Source: Rhexocercosporidium sp. MPI-PUGE-AT-0058 (taxonomy: Eukaryota > Ascomycota > Leotiomycetes > Helotiales). From it: a stretch of DNA of 64,000 bases. The notes below the pieces were generated by a model. It was not told the origin of the DNA. It ran no database searches and was given only the letters and a program-made list of their open reading frames with translations. Below, piece by piece: positions 56,289 through 64,000 of the stretch. Positions within the stretch are counted from its first letter, which is position 1, and every line of letters starts with the position of its first letter. A program made the position numbers and the translations under genes. The stretch covers positions 1,612,001-1,676,000 of the forward strand of contig JAGTJL010000003.1 of NCBI GenBank assembly GCA_020746875.1. The letters run 5' to 3'.

Positions 56289-57666
56289 GGTTGTTTTGTT
56301 GATGTTGGACGGGCAAACAGTGCAAACTGGTGGGTAGACATTAGTTCTAGTGGATATGGTGCTTCAGCTCGGTTCGTTCAGGGGTCTCGTTTCGGACTCG
56401 GAATTCCGTTTTCCTTTTCCCTTTCAACATCTTCTTCACGTATCCAACAAAGCTGAGCACTATACGAGAATCTGCATTCATAGTCATTGGACCTAATACC
56501 TTGGCGAAGATGCTGTTGGCATAATTCTTCCCCAATATGCATGATACGTGCCATGGTTACCTCCCAATCAATATGGTATCCATGCATGCTTCAACCCCAC
56601 TCAGGAAAACGATGATGCACACAGGTGTAGGCTCGCAACTGGATGGTAGTGGAGCAGACCGGCCAGTCCAGGTTTAATCATAAAGTCTGACCAACAATAT
56701 AATGCTTCGGCATGGCGTCGCGGGTCCTGAGCGTCGACATGACTCCGCCTTCCTACACTCCTCTCAAATATCGGGCCTCGAGGTCTAGGCCCTGGAGTCT
56801 CTGTTGTCTCCTCAGGTCCTTTGACATTGTTGATTGGGCGTTAAGACCAGTGTAATCTGCGAGTTACAGATACATGTCTTTTCAGTCTGCCCCATTGAGT
56901 CTCGGAAATTTTCAGATCTGCTTTCTTGAGATTAAGAAACTCGATACACATCGACTTGGTTGTCCTAGAAAGTCATCTAAGCCCAATCTAAGTCTGTCTA
57001 TATCCTCTCTACTGCACTCTGTTAGTGGATCTCTGAACCGAAAATATGATTTTGTACAATATGCGAATACTATGGCCGAAGTCACATACGAAGTTCGCGG
57101 TATGATGTGGTTGGCCTCAACCTGGAATGCCTCAGAACCTGCAGCAAATACTCTGCAAATAAACTTACAATTCTCCTCTAGGGTTCACTCTGAAGGGCCT
57201 ATGAAGCCTCTTCAAGTATGAGCCGGCTTCTCACACACTTCATCGTACTGCGCAGCAGCAAGTTCTGCCGGACAAGCTGGTGAGTTCCTAGCATGTGATG
57301 AAAGTAGTTACTTCGGACGTTGTTTTTTCTTTGGAATAGGTGTCTCAATATCTACCAATTGTAAGTCTCAACGTTAATAAAGGATTTGCATAAGTGACTT
57401 TCATAGAATTACCCTGTGTTCCAAGTAGCTACTTCCCACCTAGGACTGCTTCCGTTTCGGAGAGCAGAGGTGGAGGCACAGTTTCTGTTTGATCAGGTAC
57501 CGCGACCCTCCTCTTATCGTATCACAGGATAAATCGTGGTCCTATGGTTGCTCAGTTAGTAGCTTCGGCATGCTTATAACTGGCATGGCCCTCGAAATCC
57601 ACACATCTTACCTACTCCGGTGTTTTTCATTTGAATATCCTGGTCACTGTACAAGAGGCGTGAGCA
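56289..57666. other. Intergenic stretch
   Basis: About 1.4 kb. Two + frames (56874-57221, 57489-57698) lack recognisable motifs. A short Cys-containing stretch near 57250-57375 has no start codon and is not called. Confidence 0.4.
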
Positions 57667-58949
57667 ATGGCGATCTCTATTTCTCGAAGCTTGTTTAAAC
57701 GTCGCTCGAAAGGCCCGTTCAACTCGCCAATAGCTATCATAGGCGATATACCCAATTCTACACGCGATGTCCCAATCACAGGTTTCTTCCTCCTCCTTTT
57801 CATAGTGGCTGGGGGTCCCATTTCTTCATCCACGGGAAGAACAACAATAGAAAATGCAGATTCTATCTCTCGACCTTGATGGTCGATTTCTGTCCAGTCA
57901 GGACTGTTACGTGCACACTGAGAATTGCATGGGGATTTTAACCTAATAATAATGGCATTGTTCTCATGTCCCTGATCTTTGAAAACCCAGGATATGTGTC
58001 CTCGTGCAACATGGATGATAATTTGTAAGGAGACAACACAGGCGCAGTAGTCCTATTTGCGGTCAACGCCATGTTTACTCAACGAATCATACGAGTATCA
58101 TACCCCAACATCGGCTGGAGTCCTCTGCTCACTTTCTTCGTCATCGTCATCTACTCCACTCCCTTCATCAAGGTCCACAGCTTAGCCTTCACTGTTATCG
58201 CCTTCTACAACCTATGCCCGAACCTCGAAGATCTCGTCTGTGGTTTACTACTCTTTGGGCTATGTACACACTCACGCTCTTACTACCCACGTTACTATTT
58301 GTTGTCCCTGGGCTTTTAGTCCCACGTATTACGCCACTCGAGCGATTCGAAGCCGGGATTCAGGAGTAAGATTGGAACTCTCCACTGTGCTGCTTTGGGT
58401 GGAGCGATCGTGAGGCTGGCTTCACATGTGATGAAGCATACGGCCAAGGAACTAGGAGCGATTCAGAGCACACAGGTCTTCTACATTACAGGCTTCGCAG
58501 TCGAAAGTATGGTCGTGGTTCTGTACCTTATAATGCGCATTGACAGACGATTTTGGGTACTCGACGGAGATAAGGCGTCAGGGGATTACAGTGGTTTTCA
58601 AGTCACCGAAGCGAAGTTCTTTGGAGATATATACGGCGAGAAGAGCTAAAATGCTTCTTCTTCTAGTTATGCCTTATTCGAGATGCGGAATTGGTTTGGA
58701 CGGGGTAGTCAGGTGGCAAAGCTGACGAGGGAGCAGGTTTAGACTATCATTCACAGCCTCGGATCTCCGGCGGAGATTGGGGGTATACCGGTGGACTGTA
58801 GTGATGAGGAGCAGATCTTGTTATACGCTTTTCGAGTGAGGAAGGTGGCCGAGGAGCAGACGACTTGGAAGGTGGTGTTAAGGCAGAGCAGTGAATGGAG
58901 TTGCGACATTGTGGTTGAAAATCTAGAATGCGACCTATGTAATTCATGA
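57667..58949 (+). pseudogene. DUF3112-like multi-pass membrane protein, degenerate
   Basis: Fragments of one family lie in order but in different frames. From 57667: GDIPNSTRDVPITGFFLLLF. Near 57880: TVTCTLRIAWGF, then a break. From 58071: MFTQRIIRVSYPNIGWSPLL and FTVIAFYNLCPN. From 58395: QVFYITGFAVESMVVVLYLI and MRIDRRFWVLDGD. This order, with an arginine-rich loop RIIR and the final MRxDxRF, is that of fungal DUF3112 membrane proteins. At least three frame or stop changes separate the pieces. After TAA (58647) the last frame stays open through a TAG (58740) to 58949. Introns may explain some breaks but not all. Confidence 0.5.
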
Positions 58950-60005
58950 CTTAAGCAATGTTGAGAACAGTTTATGTGAAGGAAAATCTTGATGTTTGCC
59001 ACAAGCAGCCCTGGCAACGAAAGCGGGATGTCTTAATGGGCAGACAGCACTTACTTAGGTTACTATGAGTACCCATGCAGGCTTTTGAGGGGGCTCTACC
59101 TTCGTGGTGCAGTAACTTACAGAAATATCTCCGATTGTTTGAGATACACAGCACTTCATCGCCAGTCGTTTGTAATTGATATCCATAGGTATGTTGCTAA
59201 CTCCGAATACCTCGCATGGCCGCTTGAGATGACTAAGCCAATCTATTCTTACTGTAAACGCATGATGTTGCTGTGCCTGGGCAATTCGGCTGAGCCTTTG
59301 GGACGAAAATGTCTGATCACGGTACACGGAACATGTACCCTGTGAAGATCTCGTAACTGGACACGGCCTGTTTGGATGATGATGATGATGATGATGCTGT
59401 CACAAGATGATCGTCAACCCCTGACTAGGCTCGCATCACAAGTGACACCATCGCCAAAGGTCGAGCGACTTCGTCGTTGCTGGTACAATACTGGTGCGAC
59501 TTGCCCTCGTCGACGTCGATATTATTATCTCAATCTATTCTGCCGGCTGTGGTGACGATGACAGATTGTTTCCCCCCTTCGCAATTTTGTTTCTTCTTCC
59601 CTGCATAGCTGGTCCCTGAAGCCCCCTCGAAATTCTCCTTTCGAGCAGGCCTAGCATGATCTCTCCGAACAAATAAGCAGAGCGACTTTAGATGCATAAA
59701 TGTCAGCCGCTGGGTTCCTGGCGCTGGAACAGGCTCTGATTCGATGCCTGGCTCCTTCGGATGTCCTCCCACAGTCCACCAAATCATCGTGGTGTTTCAG
59801 CGTTCCAGATATGCCGGGAGGGCCCCTGAGAAGATTTCTCTTAAAACATCCCAAAATCCAGAATGGCCCGCAACGGACTTTTGAGTGGACTGTGTACTGT
59901 GGACCTGGGGTCGTGGCCCTTACTGAGTGATTTGCGAAGCTCCGAGAACAACTCAGCAGTACTTATCTCTGCCCATGCCAGCTGTCGCTGGCCAGCTCGA
60001 ATAAG
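58950..60005. other. Intergenic stretch
   Basis: About 1.06 kb, carrying the promoter of the 60006 gene. Short frames on both strands are featureless. Confidence 0.4.
59375..59395 (+). repeat. (GAT)7 microsatellite
   Basis: Seven perfect GAT units, intergenic. Seen directly. Confidence 0.9.
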
Positions 60006-61502
60006 ATGTATTCGCCCTCTTCATCCACATCAGGTCGAGGACGTTCGCGATTCTCGAAAGTATTGCCCGTACCACCAGGAGAAGCTGCAACCGCATCAGA
60101 AAAGTCACCAGCAGCATTGACCTCGAGGTCCTTAAGAACAGACCTACCTCCTTTGCCCAGCGACGCAGTAAAAGCTCCAATGGCGATTCCACGACGACCA
60201 GTAGGCGGCGGGGTGGGCGGGGAAGTCAAAAACGAGAAACCTGCCAGAGCAGCATCAATAGCAAGCGTATCATCCGTCTATTCTGACTCTCCAGGAGTCT
60301 CTCGGAGCCCGTCGGATAGCAGCAGGAAGGATTCTTTGAGTGGTGTTGATTCAGAGGACGGCCCGACGCCGCCTCTGCCACCAAAAGACAAAGATCGTCA
60401 AACCCCAAATCAAAATCAAAATCAAAATCAACATCCAAACGAGAAACCACAAACAACACACAAACTCTCGTCAAACTCGATTTCGAGTTTTGACAACGCA
60501 CTCCTACCAACCGAGATCTGGCGACGACGTTCCGCAAAAAGCGAGCACAGCATATCTTTCTCCGATCTCAAACTCCAGAAGAGCAACGGCTCGACCGCGA
60601 GTCCACCCCGACGGCAGGAGCAGCCCACGGAGCGACCACAACTCCCGAGAAGTATAACAGGACGCAAACCTGTACCTGCTCGACCTGCTCCTCCACAGCC
60701 AGAATTTATGGGGAACAAGATCTCGAAGCTGAGGAAGAAGGGCTCGAGGGAGGATTCCAGCAATGATGAAGCTCCAGTCCCAGCCCGGACTCCTCCTCCT
60801 CAGCTATACGATTCTATCCAGCGACTCCCAACACCAGAGTACCTGAAGGCAGACAAACAACAACCTATCACGCCCAGTATACTCTCACCTGTCTCGCCAT
60901 TTACCCCTCCAGATGACAAACCTCCTCTTGTCCCGCGCAAATCGGAGTCTCGGAGCCTAGCCATAAGTCACGGTAGCAGCGATGCCACGATCGTAGCACC
61001 CACCGCCTCTACGCCAGAGAACGATCCACCGGTCAGCAACAATCTGCTCGCAGCTCACTCTCGAGACGGCAGCGACACTCTCACAATCACCTCCGAAGCT
61101 GTTGTCATGAGCTCTCCGCAACCACAGAAACCTGTCGCCGCGACTCGAATCCTTACTCCTCAACTATCATCCGGCAAAGCCTCGCCTATGAGCCTTCCAT
61201 CTCCAGCTTCGCATGCCGCGTACTTCCCTAAAGTCAATTCTCCAGCTGCACAAGGCACTATCTTCCCAGGACCCGCGTTGGATCGTGGACACTTTGATTG
61301 CTATCAGTCGCACAAGCTCATGAGGGGATCAAACAACAAGGTGTGCTCGATATCATGCATGATGTGCCAGAAAAAAGACACAGATAGGCGTTGGAGATGT
61401 GCATGGTGCTGCTTGAGTGCTTGCGGAAATTGCATGCGCGTTCTGGATTCAGTCCCTGGGAAAGATTTACGGTTGGCTTTGGAAAAGATCGGTGGAAGAT
61501 GA
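60006..61502 (+). CDS. Disordered protein with a C-terminal cysteine cluster
   Basis: A single exon of 498 aa. Residues 1-420 are Pro/Ser/Lys-rich and contain several PxxP-like stretches (PPLPPKDKDRQ, RKPVPARPAPPQPEF, PPLVPRKSESRS) that could bind SH3 domains. The C-terminus is compact and Cys-rich: C432, H436, then C447, C451, C454, C465, C468, C469, C473 and C476, followed by KDLRLALEKIGG. The order (CxxxCxxC then CxxC and CxxC) suggests a zinc-binding module that I cannot name. The pattern is likely conserved because the rest of the protein is low-complexity. The ATG at 60006 begins MYSPSSSTSGRGRS. No membrane segment. Confidence 0.82.
   Translation: MYSPSSSTSGRGRSRFSKVLPVPPGEAATASEKSPAALTSRSLRTDLPPLPSDAVKAPMAIPRRPVGGGVGGEVKNEKPARAASIASVSSVYSDSPGVSRSPSDSSRKDSLSGVDSEDGPTPPLPPKDKDRQTPNQNQNQNQHPNEKPQTTHKLSSNSISSFDNALLPTEIWRRRSAKSEHSISFSDLKLQKSNGSTASPPRRQEQPTERPQLPRSITGRKPVPARPAPPQPEFMGNKISKLRKKGSREDSSNDEAPVPARTPPPQLYDSIQRLPTPEYLKADKQQPITPSILSPVSPFTPPDDKPPLVPRKSESRSLAISHGSSDATIVAPTASTPENDPPVSNNLLAAHSRDGSDTLTITSEAVVMSSPQPQKPVAATRILTPQLSSGKASPMSLPSPASHAAYFPKVNSPAAQGTIFPGPALDRGHFDCYQSHKLMRGSNNKVCSISCMMCQKKDTDRRWRCAWCCLSACGNCMRVLDSVPGKDLRLALEKIGGR
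60406..60431 (+). repeat. In-frame AAATCA tandem repeat (Asn-Gln)
   Basis: About four hexamers inside the disordered part of the 60006 gene, encoding repeated Asn-Gln. Length is likely variable between isolates (inference). Confidence 0.85.
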
Positions 61503-62026
61503 ACGTGGGTTAGGTTGGCATCGTGGGAGGGAATGGATGGGCTGGTACGGCGGAATAGGATGGCGTTATGGATACATGATTGATGGGCCTTTACGCTGCA
61601 CATAGAAGTCGACGTTATGCCTTCCTTTGAACAAAGGACGGTTGGTGTTTATGCATGAATGATTTTGTAGATAGAACATATGATGCTTCAACCAGGATGC
61701 AGGTGGATGGCGTTGGTTAGGATGGGAAAACTAGACAGCGATGATCCTGCTGGAACAGAAATGCAATGCTTTCAATCTTCATTACAGTCTTTGTTGTGAT
61801 TTTCAAAAGTATCTCGAAATAGCCGAGCTGGCTACGCTAAACAAGCGACCTCGAAAAGGGGTTGACTTCTATCACCTTGCACATACTACGGCTGTCTTAA
61901 GAATGATCTTAAAGAACCTCAAAAAATTATCTCGGCCATGAATGTCTCTAACATAACTATCTCTGATATTACTCTTCAGACTACGAACGCGAATAGCCAC
62001 CTTTCACATCTAAATGATCAACATGC
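61503..62026. other. Convergent intergenic stretch
   Basis: About 520 bp between the stop codons of the cysteine-cluster gene and the SDR. Only a short featureless frame at 61741-61941. Probably 3' UTRs. Confidence 0.45.
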
Positions 62027-63259
62027 TCACCAAGCAAATTTCTCCCCAACCAATTTCTCGCTGAGTGCCCACAACTTATCAAAATTCTCCTTCCCCTGAG
62101 CATAATCCTGGGTCACAGGTCGCACAACGCAATCTTGCAGGAAACCACCCGATTGCTCTGCCACACAATCAGTACAAAGATCTTTCACAAGCCAAGATCA
62201 AAGAACCTAGGCAGATCAAGGCCGCACAAGACAAAAAGCCAAGAGTAGAAAAAACATACCTGCAATTGAAGGATCAAGCGCAGCCACCAACGACGTCGCA
62301 CAGCCCTCTTGCAAGGTCTTGGGGGTTTCCATCTTCGCGGCATCGCCTCCTGTGGTGGCTTTGATAGCTTTCATGACCGTTTCCCACATTTCGGGCGTTA
62401 GATGGGCGGAGAGGTTTGATTCCATCACAACTGACACATGTCAGCTAGATCGTCTTCAAAATAGATTCGAACTATCAAAAGGAACTACTTACGTCCCGGC
62501 TGCAGAGCAAAGGACTGGATGCCCTTACTTCTGAACTTGGCAGCAAGTGCAGCAGCGAAAAGCACGTTCGCTGTCTTTGATTGCGCATATGCTACCCAGC
62601 AATCATATGTCTTACCACCCTATATCAATCATCAGCACTTTCTTTTGATAAACCAGAAGTTGCAGGACACGAACATCGAAATTAACATCCTCAAAATTAA
62701 CCCCTCCCATCTCGAATCCCGTACTCGAAACATTCACAATACGACTCCCGTCTCCAGCCTCCAAGATCCTCGGCATGATCAAATTCGTCAGCAAGAAGTG
62801 TCCCAAATGATTAATAGCAAATTGCATCTCAACGTCCTCCGCAGAAGTCTGGTAGGTTGGAACCGCCATTACGCCCGCTGTGTTGAAGACATAGTCGATT
62901 TTGGAAACAGCGGAGTTAATCTCGGCGGCGGCGGTGCGGATCGAGACTTGGGATGCTAGGTCGCAGGTGATGAATTTGGTGGTGATAGAGGGGTTTAAGG
63001 AGGTGATTTTGGAGAGTACAGGGAGGACTTTGGAGGATGTACGGCCGAGGAGGAGGATTGTGGAGGGGCTGCCTGTTGCAAGGGAGAGGGCGGTCTCTGC
63101 GCCGATGGAACCGGAACTTGGACCGGTAATGAGGACTGGGATATTCAGTATTGAAAATTGTGAGGGGGCTAGGGGAAAGTTACCTGTCTTACCAGCAAGA
63201 GAAGAAGCGAAGGCGGCTACGACTTCATTACCAGTGGTATTTTTGTTGAAGGAAGGCAT
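62027..63259 (-). CDS. Short-chain dehydrogenase/reductase
   Basis: NAD(P)-dependent oxidoreductase of the retinol-dehydrogenase-like SDR group. Five exons, 63184-63259, 62675-63135, 62493-62619, 62260-62430 and 62027-62157, join in frame to 321 aa. After removal of a short first intron the nucleotide loop reads VLITGPSSGSIG (from residue 26). NTAGVM, NVSSTG (catalytic Ser near 162-163) and YAQSK (Tyr190, Lys194) follow, so the catalytic triad is complete. Downstream are ALQPGLVMESNLSAHLTPEM and the end ENFDKLWALSEKLVGEKFAW. Intron 2 uses a weak GTTCGT donor, chosen because it gives VNFDGGKTYDCWVAYAQSK. The substrate is unknown. No cluster partner is adjacent. Confidence 0.92.
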
Positions 63260-64000
63260 GATGATGATTTGCAACCGAATATTGTGGTCGTATCCAAAAC
63301 TCTCGATGGAGTAAAGTATTTTGACCAGGAAGATTCTTGCTTGATGTATTGTACGAATTGATGAATCTGCGCTGATGTGATAGAGGGGAAAAGCGAGTGC
63401 AGGATGAAAACTGCTGTACTTATACGTCTTTGCCAGTTTTTTCCGCACACATCGTCAAAGTCAACAAACCCACCGATGAGGCACAGCACTAACTGTGGCT
63501 TGCACCTCCAGCTACGTGACCCTCGATACCTCTGAAAACGCCCGTAGGCCTGAATTCTTGGAAGAAATTCGGACATAAGCGCCACAAACGAGCCTATGAA
63601 ACTACAATAATCGTCTCTCTGGATCTTCAAAGGCTCGGATATAGAAGACTCACTCGAGACGGACTGACCAATGAGATTATAGGAATGCAGTTTCCAGGTT
63701 TCGAAAGTGCTGGTTGCTGCCTCTTCTCATGCACGTTGAAGCATTTTGTGGTGTTTAATGCTTGCTCGCTCCGGCTTATCTCCTGGTTAGTTCCCATGAT
63801 GCAGCGAGCTGACACGAATACATTTCGGAGACAAGAGAAGGAATAAATTCGAACCCGAGAAATATCATTTCCTGAATGAAGTTCTCAACGCCGAAATTAT
63901 TACACTCGTGTCTGGATTCGAATAGTTCCATATCACTACCAATACTTTGGAGATATAACTGAATTTCAGTATGCACGAATACCAGGTCATGTACGAAGCC
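63260..64000. other. Right-edge stretch upstream of the SDR
   Basis: About 740 bp, holding the SDR promoter. The frame of the SDR exon is open upstream to 63448 without family similarity. Other short minus frames (63627-63815, 63776-63976) are featureless. Confidence 0.4.

Noticed and set aside
57235..57375. Cys-containing segment that could be a small secreted protein
   Set aside because: No start codon or signal peptide in frame; an in-frame TGA precedes it directly.

Overview
The window is nuclear DNA of a filamentous ascomycete. Genes carry short GT-AG introns (about 45-100 bp), intergenic spaces are compact, and the protein families are typical of Pezizomycotina: 2EXR, DUF3112, a TMEM205-like protein, an SGNH/FG-GAP esterase and a BCAS3-like WD40 protein. 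A leotiomycete is my best guess, from general resemblance only. No bacterial, organellar, tRNA or rRNA features were recognised.

Layout. 0-11 kb is a dense housekeeping block: an NTF2-like fragment at the left edge, RLP24 (60S biogenesis) divergent from TIM14/PAM18 (mitochondrial import), a Gfd2-like DEDDh exonuclease with a tryptophan-glycine repeat, KU80 (end joining), and a small TMEM205-like membrane protein. 11-21 kb holds a 2EXR-domain gene, a very intron-rich secreted SGNH esterase with FG-GAP repeats, and a dead 2EXR copy. 21-42.7 kb is housekeeping again: a DUF1295 membrane reductase divergent from TOP3, STB3, a small gene with a possible homopolymer frameshift, a BCAS3-like protein, DPM2 divergent from CWC22, and an unrecognised coiled-coil protein. 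43-60 kb is looser and carries most of the decay: a second 2EXR pseudogene, a SET/MYND-like methyltransferase, a broken phenylacetate-CoA-ligase-like adenylating enzyme, an intact cytochrome P450, an unrecognised basic coiled-coil protein and a DUF3112 membrane-protein pseudogene. 60-64 kb has a disordered protein ending in a cysteine cluster and a short-chain dehydrogenase.

Functional themes. Housekeeping genes cover genome maintenance (KU80, TOP3), ribosome production (RLP24, STB3), splicing (CWC22), import (TIM14) and glycosylation (DPM2). Accessory genes (P450, broken ligase, SDR, SGNH esterase, 2EXR and DUF3112 copies) mix with pseudogenes whose stop codons often fit C-to-T change at CpA, as expected from repeat-induced point mutation (RIP).

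Most interesting points: the exonuclease whose C-terminal region has four Trp-Gly motifs at exact 7-residue spacing, which resembles Argonaute-binding WG/GW motifs; the nonsense-riddled adenylating enzyme beside an intact P450; two independently broken 2EXR copies beside an intact one; and a DPM2 gene whose first coding exon is only the ATG. Exon coordinates were worked out by hand from splice signals and reading-frame continuity. Family names come from recognising conserved motifs, not from a database search.
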